The notes: generated by a model from the letters alone, not told the origin. Positions 24,985 through 33,250 are shown, counted from the stretch's first letter. The stretch: DNA of 64,000 bases from Salinimicrobium xinjiangense DSM 19287 (GCF_000423585.1 NZ_AUIG01000022.1:1-64000), one strand, 5' to 3'. Made by a program: numbers and translations.

Positions 24985-25280
24985 GTTCAAGGTTCAAGGT
25001 TCGGGGTTCAAGGTTCAGGGTTCAAGGTTTGGCTTCTGTGGTTCCAAATTTAAGATTCAAAGTTCCAGTCTTCTGTTTTTCTGACCACTGACCACGGACC
25101 ACTTAACCATTACTGCCTACTAATTACTGCTTACTGCCAACTGGAGAGCGGGTTACGTGTTTGCGGGTTGGCTTCAGCGGTTCCAAATTTAGGATTCAAA
25201 GTTCCGGTCTTCTGTTTTTCTGACCACTTAACCATTACTGCCTACTAATTACTGCTTACTGCCAACTGGAGAGCGGGTTG
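24985..25280. repeat. Heptad-repeat tract A (7-bp period), with internal duplication
   Basis: From the base after the serA TAA the DNA splits into consecutive 7-mers: GTTCAAG x2, GTTCGGG, GTTCAAG, GTTCAGG, GTTCAAG..., then GACCACT, GACCACG, GACCACT, TAACCAT, TACTGCC, TACTAAT, TACTGCT, TACTGCC. A block of about 120 bp (25031-25154) is repeated at 25170-25279. The second copy lacks exactly 14 bp (two heptads), as expected from slippage. Since 7 is not a multiple of 3, coding is unlikely; stops occur in all frames. Confidence 0.85.
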
Positions 25281-25432
25281 CGGTTAAATTTGATTTACTG
25301 ATACCGTTTACCGTACTCACCATTTTCAGATTGGGATTTGGTGCTTGTAATTTGAATTTTAAAAAATTTCCCGCTGATCACGCTAATTTCTGCTGATCCC
25401 CGGTATGCATTAGGATAGCCCATAGCCAAACT
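25281..25432. other. Unique DNA with a short heptad word cluster between tracts A and B
   Basis: It contains TTGGGAT-TTGGTGC-TTGTAAT-TTGAATT (about 25331-25358), the reverse complement of the CAAGCACCAAATTCCAA words found near the tRNA and between accB and accC. The rest shows no gene or clear site. Confidence 0.5.
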
Positions 25433-25504
25433 AAAATCTCACATCTCATATCTAATACTCAATACTCAATACTCAATACTCAGTACTCAGTACTCAATAC
25501 TAAT
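25433..25504. repeat. Heptad-repeat tract B (ACTCAAT array)
   Basis: Six tandem 7-mers ACTCAAT/ACTCAGT occupy 25457-25498, preceded in the same register by AAAATCT-CACATCT-CATATCT. It lies about 80 bp before the start of the 25583 gene. Confidence 0.9.
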
Positions 25505-25582
25505 TTTCAAACCTGATCCAAATCATATTTTAGCTGCGGAAGGAAATGCATCTTTGAGGTTTTGCCTTTAAAAATCATCAGT

Positions 25583-27382
25583 ATGACATATAATCTTTCG
25601 CCACACTCTTTTCATATTCCCGTAATGGGTTTGGCTTTTACTATTGACAGCCCAATCAAAGTTGCTGCTTACGGGATCAATTCGGCTATTTCTATCATTG
25701 AAGACAACCTGATAGAAATGATGAGGAAACACTACTACCAACAAAATGAGGAAGAATATATTCCCATTGAAAAACATGAGCCCAATTACAGGGTGCGCCG
25801 GATTACAGATTACCTGAACCTTGTTCAAAAGAATGTCCATCAAAAACTGGAGGATCTAAAAAGTTCGGCATTTGAAACCGGTTCGGAAATTGTAAAATAT
25901 TTCGAAATGTTGCCGGATGAAAGCAGACTCAAGGAAAAATATTATCAGTTCCTGCAGGCTCATGGAGAAGCCAAGGCAGAGCTGGAAAGTTTTCTGCGGA
26001 AGCATGTGCACCCTGGAGCCATAGAGGTGAACATCATGACCAAAGTCGACAAGAATAACAAAGACAAGGCAGGGGAAATAATTCCTGATGGGTCTGATGC
26101 GCTTGGAGCTTTAAAAGCCTATGCGGAAAGTGATCTTGATAATTCGGCTGTTATTTTTTCTGCCGGAATGAATCCGAGGTTATATAACTACCTGGAAAAC
26201 TTCAGGGATTTTGACGCTACCGCCTGGGGAGAATTTAAAAAGAAGGTGATCATCAAAGTAAGTGATTACAGATCTGCTCTTATCCAGGGAAAATATCTTG
26301 CCAAAAAAGGCATCTGGGTGAGTGAATTCAGGATAGAATCAGGTCTCAATTGCGGCGGACATGCGTTTGCTACTCAGGGTTTATTGCTGGGACCAATCCT
26401 GGAAGAATTCAGGATTAAGAAAGAGGAGTTAAGAAAAGAGCTGTTCAGCCTTTACAATCCGGCAATTATTGCAAGGGGAGAAAAAGGTTTTGATGAACCA
26501 CACCCTGTGAATATCACTGTGCAGGGCGGCATAGGAAATGCCGAAGAACAGCAGTTGCTCATGGGATACTACAATGTTTCCGGTACCGGCTGGGGAACGC
26601 CTTTTCTTCTATGTCCGGAGGCGACTACGGTAGACGCAAAAACCCTCGAGCTGCTTAGCAAAAGTGAAGAAAAGGACGTGGTGCTTAGTAAAGCCTCTCC
26701 GCTGGGAGTACGGTTCAACTATTTAAAAAACACTACGGCCGATGAGGAACGACAGCAACGTATAAAAAAGGGAAAACCCGGAAGCCCCTGTACTGAGAAG
26801 TACCTGATTTCAAATACAGAATTCACAAAAGAACCTATTTGTACAGCATCAAGAAAGTACCAGAAACTGAAGCTTGAACAATTGGAAAAGGCCGATTTGC
26901 CCAAGGCTGAATATGATTTGCAGGTCGATGATCTCCTTAGCAAAGAGTGTCTTTGTATAGGACTTAGTAATTCTGCCTCCTTAAATTATAATGTTCCGGT
27001 GGTGGAAAAACTGGATGCAGTAACTATCTGTCCGGGACCAAACATCGTCAACTTTAGTAAGGTAGCCAGTCTGCAGGAGATGACAGACCATATTTACGGT
27101 CGCGGAGAACTCCCGCAAAAATCCGGAAGACCTCATATGTTTGTCAGGGAAATGGAGTTGTACGTGGATTATATTAAAGAAGAGATCAGAAATACTTTTA
27201 ATCCGGCTCCGAGGGATATCAAAGGTTGGATGTCCTTTTGTGACAATCTGCTGGAAGGGGTTTCGCATTACAAAGTTCTTCTGGAGAAGGAACTGGTAAA
27301 AAAGAAAGATGCTTTTGAACAGGGACTTACAAAGATGGAACAGACAGTGATGCAGGTTAAATCGAGCCTGGCCAACAGGTAA
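25583..27382 (+). CDS. Large protein with nitronate-monooxygenase-like FMN barrel features
   Basis: This 599-aa protein is not firmly recognised. The start is the ATG at 25583; a TTG 21 bp upstream is less likely. Two segments recall nitronate monooxygenase-type TIM barrels: near the N-terminus PVMGLAFTIDSPIKVAAYG (first barrel strand), and near the middle VNITVQGGIGNAEEQ followed by GTGWGTPFLLCPEATT (phosphate-binding strand and GTxFLxxPE-like motif). SGLNCGGHAFATQG may replace the family's GGH segment. The C-terminal half is Cys-rich (SPCTEKY, EPICTASRKY, KECLCIGLS, TICPGPN), possibly a metal or Fe-S site. It may thus be a flavin-dependent redox enzyme. It is followed by a strong terminator. 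Confidence 0.6.
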   Translation: MTYNLSPHSFHIPVMGLAFTIDSPIKVAAYGINSAISIIEDNLIEMMRKHYYQQNEEEYIPIEKHEPNYRVRRITDYLNLVQKNVHQKLEDLKSSAFETGSEIVKYFEMLPDESRLKEKYYQFLQAHGEAKAELESFLRKHVHPGAIEVNIMTKVDKNNKDKAGEIIPDGSDALGALKAYAESDLDNSAVIFSAGMNPRLYNYLENFRDFDATAWGEFKKKVIIKVSDYRSALIQGKYLAKKGIWVSEFRIESGLNCGGHAFATQGLLLGPILEEFRIKKEELRKELFSLYNPAIIARGEKGFDEPHPVNITVQGGIGNAEEQQLLMGYYNVSGTGWGTPFLLCPEATTVDAKTLELLSKSEEKDVVLSKASPLGVRFNYLKNTTADEERQQRIKKGKPGSPCTEKYLISNTEFTKEPICTASRKYQKLKLEQLEKADLPKAEYDLQVDDLLSKECLCIGLSNSASLNYNVPVVEKLDAVTICPGPNIVNFSKVASLQEMTDHIYGRGELPQKSGRPHMFVREMELYVDYIKEEIRNTFNPAPRDIKGWMSFCDNLLEGVSHYKVLLEKELVKKKDAFEQGLTKMEQTVMQVKSSLANR

Positions 27383-27389
27383 AAAAAAT

Positions 27390-27427
27390 ACGCCTCAAAA
27401 ATGACATTTTTGAGGCGTTATTTTTTT
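27390..27427 (+). terminator. Strong terminator after the 25583 gene
   Basis: ACGCCTCAAAAAT pairs perfectly with ATTTTTGAGGCGT over a 3-nt loop (gac), followed by a T run of seven or more. A heptad tract starts immediately after the T run. Confidence 0.9.
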
Positions 27428-27520
27428 GTTCAAAGTTCAAGGTACAAAGTTCCAGGTTTCAGTTTTCAGGTTAAAGGGATGATCAATGAACACTGAACCC
27501 TTACTGCCTACTAATCACTA
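27428..27520. repeat. Heptad-repeat tract C
   Basis: Thirteen consecutive 7-mers: GTTCAAA, GTTCAAG, GTACAAA, GTTCCAG, GTTTCAG, TTTTCAG, GTTAAAG, GGATGAT, CAATGAA, CACTGAA, CCCTTAC, TGCCTAC, TAATCAC. It is interrupted by the triple-hairpin element at 27521. Confidence 0.8.
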
Positions 27521-27639
27521 TCATATGACTAAACAAATAATCTGATGGATATGTGTCGCCCTTACAGGGCTCTTGTCAGGTGGTTCTTTAAACCCGGGGT
27601 TAAAACCCCGGGCTATTAATATTGCGCCCCGCTGGGGCT
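27521..27639. repeat. Triple-hairpin dispersed element, copy 2
   Basis: About 119 bp related to 19926-20044. Its palindromes are better kept than in copy 1: AACCCGGGGTTAAAACCCCG and GCGCCCCGCTGGGGC, plus GCCCTTACAGGGC. A T run follows the last hairpin, so it could also act as a terminator. It is embedded between heptad tracts C and D. Confidence 0.8.
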
Positions 27640-27713
27640 TTTTTTGCTGTCCGCACAAAATCTTCTACAGTCATATTCCGCAGTAATCCTGCTGTTTTAG
27701 CGGGGGAGGTACA

Positions 27714-27804
27714 GACCACTGACCACTGATCGCTAAACCCTTGCTGCCTACTAATCACTGCGCACTGCAAACTTTTTTCTGACCACTGACCACTGATCAC
27801 TAAT
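27714..27804. repeat. Heptad-repeat tract D, running into the TlpA-like gene's stop codon
   Basis: Thirteen 7-mers: GACCACT x2, GATCGCT, AAACCCT, TGCTGCC, TACTAAT, CACTGCG, CACTGCA, AACTTTT, TTCTGAC, CACTGAC, CACTGAT, CACTAAT. The last unit contains the stop of the minus-strand gene at 27800. Read on the minus strand it starts TAGTGATCAGTGGTCAG, nearly the same as the start of tract E after its own stop codon. Confidence 0.85.
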
Positions 27805-28618
27805 CAAGCGGAGGCGGAGCATCCTTGTAATCGGGCACATCTACAGCGGTGTTTTTTAAGGCTGCGATCATTTCGGGGGCGGTATTGACTACTTTCCTGA
27901 TCTTTCCTGAAGGCTCCACAATAATATGGGTGGGATAAATGGTGAAGCCGAGGGTATCTTCAATAAATGCTTTCTGATTAGCGATTACGGGATATTTAAA
28001 TTCTCTTGTGGAAAGGAAAGTCTCAAGTTCTTCTTTTGGATCAAGGGAAAGGCTTAAAAAAAGCACATCATCCCTGTTCTCATATTCCTCCACCAGCCGG
28101 TTGAGTTGAGGCATTTCTTCAATACAGGGCTTACACCTTATGAACCAGGTCTTAACTGCCAGAGTTTTGCCTTTTGCCAGTTCTTTGGAAACTTTTCTTC
28201 CCTGAAGATCTGTAAATTCAAAATCCGGGAATTCCTTTCCTTCCATCATAAAATGTTTATAATAGGGATAGGTGTCGGCCATGATCGTATAACTGATATC
28301 GTCATCACTGTCTTCCTGAAGTCTGAAAAGCTTATACTTATTTTCTGATGCGTTGGATTTGAGCTTTAGAGCTATATAGTCCCCTGTTAAAAGGGCTTCA
28401 AAAAAGGCCTTTTTGGAGAGGGTATCTCCTTCTTCTCCCCGTGCAGTAAATTCAGATGAGAGATCGATGTTCGTTTTATGATACCGCCACCATTTAGCCT
28501 GGTCGGAATGTATGTTAGAGAACGTAAGCTCTGTTTCAGATATCTTTTCGTTTTCCCCACAGGAAAGCACAAAAAGGGAAAAGAGGAATAGGAGTGATGA
28601 GTGTAAAAAAGGTTTCAA
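27800..28618 (-). CDS. TlpA-like thioredoxin-fold lipoprotein
   Basis: This 272-aa protein has a lipobox (FVLSC, Cys20) and a C-terminal thioredoxin/AhpC-TSA domain (about residues 130-260) with redox motif FIRCKPCIEEMPQLN (C162-x-x-C165), DFEFTDLQGRKVS before it, and the cis-Pro segment IYPTHIIVEPSGKI after it. It probably faces the periplasm and reduces or isomerises disulfides, or serves cytochrome maturation. Residues 30-125 are a family-specific N-terminal domain. It is alone on the minus strand, divergent from the Crp/Fnr gene. A heptad tract overlaps its stop codon. Confidence 0.85.
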   Translation of the reverse strand: MKPFLHSSLLFLFSLFVLSCGENEKISETELTFSNIHSDQAKWWRYHKTNIDLSSEFTARGEEGDTLSKKAFFEALLTGDYIALKLKSNASENKYKLFRLQEDSDDDISYTIMADTYPYYKHFMMEGKEFPDFEFTDLQGRKVSKELAKGKTLAVKTWFIRCKPCIEEMPQLNRLVEEYENRDDVLFLSLSLDPKEELETFLSTREFKYPVIANQKAFIEDTLGFTIYPTHIIVEPSGKIRKVVNTAPEMIAALKNTAVDVPDYKDAPPPLD

Positions 28619-28837
28619 ACTTCAGCTGATTAAAATTGTTGCTAAAGATAGGTAATCTGCAAAAAATAAATGTTGTGGCTGCTGCTTCTGTTGTACGAGA
28701 AAGCTTCCGAAGTAATGAAGACGCGAGAATCTTCCGCAGGAGTGATCTCCATGTTTTACCGGAGAGAATTTCTTGCTGAAAATAGAATCCTGAAATCCTT
28801 TGAATTATTTTAAATTTACATCCAAAAAAGTAAAATA

Positions 28838-29473
28838 ATGCTTGAGAAAGAACTGAAAGAAGCGTATCACTTCATTTTTGAAGAGGAATTATTGCAGGAA
28901 ATTGTGAAATTCGGAAAATTGAGAGAGGTAAGCGCCGGAGAAAAGATCATCGAAATCGGGGAATATGTGAAGAGCATGCCTCTGTTGCTCGAAGGGGCGA
29001 TAAAAATCCTTCGCGAAGATAAAGATGGGGATGAATTGCTGTTGTATTTTCTTGAGCGGGGGGATACCTGTGCTATGACACTTTCCTGTTGCCTGGGCCA
29101 AACGAGAAGCGAAATCAGGGCCATAGCAGAAAAAGATACGACGCTCATCATGATTCCCATAGAAAAAATGGAGGAGTGGACATCACGGTTCAAGTCCTGG
29201 CGCAACTTCGTTTTTGAAAGCTATCACACCCGACTTTCAGAAATGCTGGAAACGATTGATACAATTGCGTTTTTACATATGGATGAGAGAATTATGCGCT
29301 ACCTGCAGGACAAAGCGAAGATCAACAGGAATGAGCAGGTACAGGTGACTCATCAGGAAATCGCGTATGATCTTCATACTTCGAGGGTAGTAGTTTCCCG
29401 TTTGGTTAAAAAGCTGGAGATGGAGGGAAAGATCGAATTGCAACGAAACAGTATAAAGGTTCTGAATCTTTAA
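28838..29473 (+). CDS. Crp/Fnr-family transcriptional regulator
   Basis: This 211-aa protein has an N-terminal cyclic-nucleotide-binding-type beta barrel (about residues 20-125: GEKIIEIGEYVKSMPLLLEG, AIKILRED) and a C-terminal helix-turn-helix (about 165-200: VTHQEIAYDLHTSRVVVSRL). The segment GDTCAMTLSCCLGQ (about 72-85) carries three Cys that could sense persulfide or redox change. It is the first gene of a plus-strand run of sulfur genes (TauE, persulfide dioxygenase) and probably regulates it. The effector is unknown. TAAATTTAC upstream (about 28810) is one base off the -7 consensus. Confidence 0.88.
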   Translation: MLEKELKEAYHFIFEEELLQEIVKFGKLREVSAGEKIIEIGEYVKSMPLLLEGAIKILREDKDGDELLLYFLERGDTCAMTLSCCLGQTRSEIRAIAEKDTTLIMIPIEKMEEWTSRFKSWRNFVFESYHTRLSEMLETIDTIAFLHMDERIMRYLQDKAKINRNEQVQVTHQEIAYDLHTSRVVVSRLVKKLEMEGKIELQRNSIKVLNL

Positions 29474-29539
29474 TAGCTCTAAATTTTTACGGTACAGCAA
29501 AGTGCAAAAACCGGATTTTACTGCTGAATTCAACGCATT

Positions 29540-30337
29540 ATGGAAATCACTGAATTTCTCGGGTACCTTGGAGCACTTTTTATAGGAGTGGTTCTTGGGC
29601 TTATTGGGGGAGGTGGTTCAATTCTTACGGTACCTGTTCTGGTTTATTTACTTTCCATAAATCCTGTAACAGCAACGGCCTATTCGCTGTTTGTTGTTGG
29701 TACTTCCTCACTTATAGGTTCTATTAAGAATTTTCAGAAAAAAAGAGTAGATATTCGTACAGCCGTGGTGTTTTCAATTCCGGCATTTATTGCGGTTTAT
29801 CTTACCAGGAAATTTCTTGTTCCGGCAATTCCCGAAACAATTATGAGCATTGGGGATATCATTATTACCAAAGACATTGGGATCATGCTGTTCTTCGCTT
29901 TTATCATGATATTGGCTTCGGTTTCCATGATCCTGGAACCGGCAGAAAAGGATGCACAGCCCAAAAAAGTAAAATACAATTATCTCTTTATAATTCTTGA
30001 AGGAGGTATAGTTGGAGTTCTAACAGGAATTGTAGGAGCCGGTGGAGGATTTCTTATTATACCGGCGCTGGTGCTAATGGCTAAACTACCAATGAAACGA
30101 GCCGTAGCGACCTCTCTGGTGATCATAGCAGTAAAATCTCTTATAGGATTTATAGGAGATGTACAGAACATGGAAATTGACTGGGCTTTTCTTCTTATCT
30201 TCACCCTTATCTCTGTAGCGGGCATTTTTCTGGGAATCTATCTTAACCGTTTCCTTGACGGGAAGAAACTCAAGAAAGGCTTCGGATGGTTTGTGTTGCT
30301 TATGGGAATTTATATCTTTTGGAAAGAAATTTTCTAA
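29540..30337 (+). CDS. TauE/SafE-family sulfite/sulfonate exporter
   Basis: This 265-aa inner-membrane protein has about eight helices. The two family repeats are visible: GVVLGLIGGGGSILTVPVLV (about residues 17-36) and GGIVGVLTGIVGAGGGFLII (about 155-174), each with the Gly-rich turn. Members export sulfite, sulfoacetate or related C2-sulfur compounds. It lies 66 bp after the Crp/Fnr gene. In this place it would remove sulfite made by persulfide dioxygenase (inference from neighbours). Confidence 0.88.
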   Translation: MEITEFLGYLGALFIGVVLGLIGGGGSILTVPVLVYLLSINPVTATAYSLFVVGTSSLIGSIKNFQKKRVDIRTAVVFSIPAFIAVYLTRKFLVPAIPETIMSIGDIIITKDIGIMLFFAFIMILASVSMILEPAEKDAQPKKVKYNYLFIILEGGIVGVLTGIVGAGGGFLIIPALVLMAKLPMKRAVATSLVIIAVKSLIGFIGDVQNMEIDWAFLLIFTLISVAGIFLGIYLNRFLDGKKLKKGFGWFVLLMGIYIFWKEIF

Positions 30338-30402
30338 TCATTGGTCACTGGACCAGAGAATACAGATCTGGTTAATTCTAAACGGTTGTTTAATTAAGAA
30401 TT

Positions 30403-30867
30403 ATGGCTGTTCCTCAAAAGGACAAAATTTTTGTCGGGCTTCAGTTCCTGTTGTTTTTTACCTGGTTTTTGGAGGTTGAAAACTGGAAGTTTGAATTATC
30501 TGACAACCTACAATCACTGGCATTGATCACTGCGGGAATTGGACTGATACTCATTTTGGCGGCATTTCTGCAACTTAATACTAAACTTTCTCCCTTTCCT
30601 AGTCCTAAAAAGGGAGCCAAACTTATAACGGGAGGTGTATTTGCATTTGCCCGTCATCCCATTTATTCAGGTATTTTATTTGGGGCGTTCGGCATTTCTT
30701 TCTGGCTGGGTTCAGGATATAAGCTATTGATAAGTTTAATGCTATATATACTTTTATACTTCAAGAGCAGGTATGAAGAGCAGAGGCTTACAGAGGTTTT
30801 TCCGGAATATCCATTATACAGGAAGAATACAGGCAGATTTTTTCCTAAATTTAGTGGAAGAATCTAA
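30403..30867 (+). CDS. Isoprenylcysteine carboxyl methyltransferase-like membrane protein
   Basis: This 154-aa protein has four hydrophobic segments and the motif GGVFAFARHPIYSGILFGAF (about residues 80-99), where RHPxY marks the ICMT/phospholipid-methyltransferase superfamily SAM-binding region. The C-terminal ERRLTEVFPEY-type pattern (EEQRLTEVFPEYPLYRKNT) also fits. It methylates an unknown membrane substrate. Bacterial members are common in sulfur and heavy-metal gene clusters. It lies in the same run as TauE and the MBL gene (6 bp gap). Confidence 0.8.
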   Translation: MAVPQKDKIFVGLQFLLFFTWFLEVENWKFELSDNLQSLALITAGIGLILILAAFLQLNTKLSPFPSPKKGAKLITGGVFAFARHPIYSGILFGAFGISFWLGSGYKLLISLMLYILLYFKSRYEEQRLTEVFPEYPLYRKNTGRFFPKFSGRI

Positions 30868-30873
30868 AAATCC

Positions 30874-31947
30874 ATGATGAAGAGGTTAGGAAAATATCCC
30901 GAAGGTGAACGGCTGCAGAGAATTAAAAATTCTCCTCATCACCGGGATGGAAGTTTCAGGAATGTGGAGAAAACTTCAGTAAATCCTAACGATGTTTCTA
31001 TTTTAAGGATACTCAAAAAGATAATTTTCAGGCCCTCTTCTGTAAGACCATCAGCAGAGATCCCCAATGAAAAGACAGATCTTTATAAGCTTGATGAAAA
31101 GAATATACAAGTGGTGTGGTTTGGCCATTCATCATATTATATTCAGGTTGAAAATTACCGGATCCTTGTAGATCCTGTTTTTAGTGGTAACGCTTCTCCT
31201 TTCAGGTTCTTTGGGAAAGCTTTTGACGGGGCCGATCATTATTGTGCAGAAGATTTTCCGCCCATAGATCTACTCATTCTTACTCATGACCATTATGATC
31301 ATCTCGATTACCAGAGTATTAAAAAACTGGAGAAAAAAGTCTCAGGTATTGTTACTTCACTGGGAGTGGGCGCGCACCTGGAAACCTGGGGTGTCAAAAA
31401 TGACAAAATAACTGAACTTGATTGGTGGGAAGATCATCAGGTGAATACAAAAACCAAAATCACAGCCACTCCTTCCCGACATTTTTCAGGACGTAGCATC
31501 AAAAGATTTCAAACCCTCTGGTCTTCCTTTGTGCTTGAGATAAATGAATTGAAGATCTTTATTGGAGGAGATTCGGGCTATGACAAAACCTTCAGGAAAA
31601 TTGGTGATAAGTATGGACGTTTTGATCTCGCATTTCTCGAATGTGGACAATACGGGAAATACTGGCCCCAGATCCATATGTTTCCGGAGCAAACGGTACA
31701 GGCAGCAGTTGATCTTGGGGCTAAAAAAGTGATCCCTTTGCATTGGGGAAAATTTGTTTTATCATACCATCCATGGAATGAACCTGTTCAAAGATTTATT
31801 ACAGCAGCGAGAGCAGCGGGTGTGAATTACCTTGTGCCAAAGATCGGCGAAGCTGTAAATATGAAAGAGGAATACAATCAGGAGTCATGGTGGCTTTTTG
31901 AAAATAAAATAGAGATATATGAACGAGAATCAGCAACACTGGGATAA
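30874..31947 (+). CDS. MBL-fold metallohydrolase (NAPE-PLD-like)
   Basis: This 357-aa protein has the metallo-beta-lactamase zinc motif LTHDHYDHLDY (about residues 135-145), preceded by WFGHSSYYIQ and DPVFSG, and followed by PSRHFSGRS, FIGGDSGYD and PLHWGKFVLS, the further metal ligands. The arrangement matches the UlaG/NAPE-phospholipase-D-like group. No signal peptide is seen. The substrate is unknown. Its 3' end overlaps the next gene by 29 bp, so the two are cotranscribed. Confidence 0.85.
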   Translation: MMKRLGKYPEGERLQRIKNSPHHRDGSFRNVEKTSVNPNDVSILRILKKIIFRPSSVRPSAEIPNEKTDLYKLDEKNIQVVWFGHSSYYIQVENYRILVDPVFSGNASPFRFFGKAFDGADHYCAEDFPPIDLLILTHDHYDHLDYQSIKKLEKKVSGIVTSLGVGAHLETWGVKNDKITELDWWEDHQVNTKTKITATPSRHFSGRSIKRFQTLWSSFVLEINELKIFIGGDSGYDKTFRKIGDKYGRFDLAFLECGQYGKYWPQIHMFPEQTVQAAVDLGAKKVIPLHWGKFVLSYHPWNEPVQRFITAARAAGVNYLVPKIGEAVNMKEEYNQESWWLFENKIEIYERESATLG

Positions 31948-32536
31948 AGTATATTCCGAAAAACCACCCACAGAAGTCAGTTGGTATGAACCTATGCCCG
32001 AGATCTCTTTGAACCTGATAGATGAGTGTAAGCCTGCAAAAGATGCATCTATTATAGACATAGGAGGAGGGGATAGCTTTTTGGCAGAGTTTCTCGTTTC
32101 AAAAGGTTATGAGGATGTGACTGTGGTGGATATTTCACAAAATGCCATCGAAAGGGCCAAAGAACGAATGTGTGAAAAAGCCGACCAGGTGACCTGGATC
32201 GTGGCCGATGCTGCAGAATTTAAGCCTGATAAAAAATTTGACCTTTGGCATGACAGGGCTGCTTTCCACTTTTTGACAGATAAAGTGCAACAGGAGAATT
32301 ACTTAAACACTTTATTTGAAGCAGTAAAACCGGGGGGATTTGTGATCATGAGTACATTTTCTGATAAAGGTCCTGAAACCTGTAGCGGACTCAAAGTGCA
32401 GCGGTATTCTGTAGGAGAAATGCAAAAATTATTTGAGGAGGAATTTAATGTGCTAAGTGGAAAGACTGTAGACCACACAACTCCTTCGGGAGACACTCAA
32501 AATTTTACAGTATGTAGTTTTCAACGAAAAGAATAA
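31919..32536 (+). CDS. Class I SAM-dependent methyltransferase
   Basis: This 205-aa protein begins MNENQQHWDKVYSEK and has SAM motif I IIDIGGGDSFLAEFL (about residues 42-56), motif II VTVVDISQNAIERAKE and IVADAAEF, and motif post-III DRAAFHFLTD with KPGGFVIMSTF. This set is common to small-molecule thiol or tellurite/arsenite methyltransferases. It overlaps the MBL gene by 29 bp and precedes a second methyltransferase by 13 bp. The pair may modify a thiol in the sulfur module, but the substrate is not known. Confidence 0.82.
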   Translation: MNENQQHWDKVYSEKPPTEVSWYEPMPEISLNLIDECKPAKDASIIDIGGGDSFLAEFLVSKGYEDVTVVDISQNAIERAKERMCEKADQVTWIVADAAEFKPDKKFDLWHDRAAFHFLTDKVQQENYLNTLFEAVKPGGFVIMSTFSDKGPETCSGLKVQRYSVGEMQKLFEEEFNVLSGKTVDHTTPSGDTQNFTVCSFQRKE

Positions 32537-32549
32537 TAAAAAATTAGAG

Positions 32550-33161
32550 ATGAAAGATTTTTGGGACGAAAGATACAGTAATGAAGAATATGTATATGGA
32601 GAGGTGCCTAATGAGTATTTTCACTCGAGATTTACTCAATTTGATCCGGGAGAAATATTATTTGCTGCGGAAGGAGAGGGTAGAAATGCTGTTTTTGCTG
32701 CCAAGTGTGACTGGAAAGTAACTGCCTTTGACATAAGTACAGAGGCGAAAAAGAAAGCCGAAAAACTTGCGCAAAAGCATGAAGTAGAGCTGGATTACCG
32801 GATAGGGGAATTGCCGGATCTTGGATTTGAAGAAAATGAATTTGATGCAGTAGCAATGATCTATGCGCACTTTCCGCCCGACATCCGCAGTCGGTATCAC
32901 GAACTTCTTATTTCTTACCTGCGTAGAGATGGGCTAATCATTTTTGAAGGCTTCAGTAAAAAACATAAGGTCTATCAGGAAAAGAACCCTGAAGTTGGTG
33001 GTCCCAAAGATGATGCTCTTTTATATTCTATGGAGGAGATAAAAAAAGATTTCGGAGAACTTAATTTTTTGGAACTATATGAGGCAGAAGTAGAGTTGAA
33101 AGAAGGCAGATTTCATGATGGGCTGGGAGCTGTGATAAGATTTGTGGCTCAGAAGAGGTAA
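32550..33161 (+). CDS. Class I SAM-dependent methyltransferase (TehB-like)
   Basis: This 203-aa protein begins MKDFWDERYSNEEYVYGEVP, typical of TehB/thiopurine-methyltransferase-like enzymes. SAM motif I is AAEGEGRNAVFAA (about residues 39-51), followed by VTAFDISTEAKKKAEKLA and FDAVAMIYAHFPPDIRS. Such enzymes methylate soft acceptors (tellurite, selenite, thiols, sulfide). It ends the first part of the run, 134 bp before the persulfide dioxygenase. Confidence 0.85.
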   Translation: MKDFWDERYSNEEYVYGEVPNEYFHSRFTQFDPGEILFAAEGEGRNAVFAAKCDWKVTAFDISTEAKKKAEKLAQKHEVELDYRIGELPDLGFEENEFDAVAMIYAHFPPDIRSRYHELLISYLRRDGLIIFEGFSKKHKVYQEKNPEVGGPKDDALLYSMEEIKKDFGELNFLELYEAEVELKEGRFHDGLGAVIRFVAQKR

Positions 33162-33203
33162 CAATAGGAAAATTAAACAGGTTTACCACTGATGATTTCC
33201 TGA

Positions 33204-33219
33204 AGTAACTGAAGTTACT
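33204..33219. promoter_or_regulatory. Palindrome upstream of the persulfide dioxygenase gene
   Basis: AGTAACT-GA-AGTTACT is a perfect 7-bp-arm inverted repeat, about 77 bp before the ATG. It is a candidate binding site for a dimeric regulator. Confidence 0.4.
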
Positions 33220-33226
33220 GTAAAAC

Positions 33227-33250
33227 CAGTAAAAAAAGATATTTTTACTG
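33227..33250. promoter_or_regulatory. Second inverted repeat upstream of the persulfide dioxygenase gene
   Basis: CAGTAAAAA (33227-33235) is perfectly complementary to TTTTTACTG (33242-33250) with a 6-nt loop. It could be an operator or a weak terminator of the methyltransferase transcript. The low GC content argues against efficient termination. Confidence 0.35.

Noticed and set aside
24985-25280. Heptad tract as coding sequence for a heptad-repeat protein
   Set aside because: The 7-bp period shifts frame each unit, stops occur in every frame, and no start or conserved product is seen.
24985-25504. Heptad arrays as a possible CRISPR array
   Set aside because: The unit is only 7 bp with no spacers and no cas genes are in the window.
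28717-28818. 33-codon frame before the Crp/Fnr gene
   Set aside because: Too short, no family, and it overlaps the likely promoter of the regulator.
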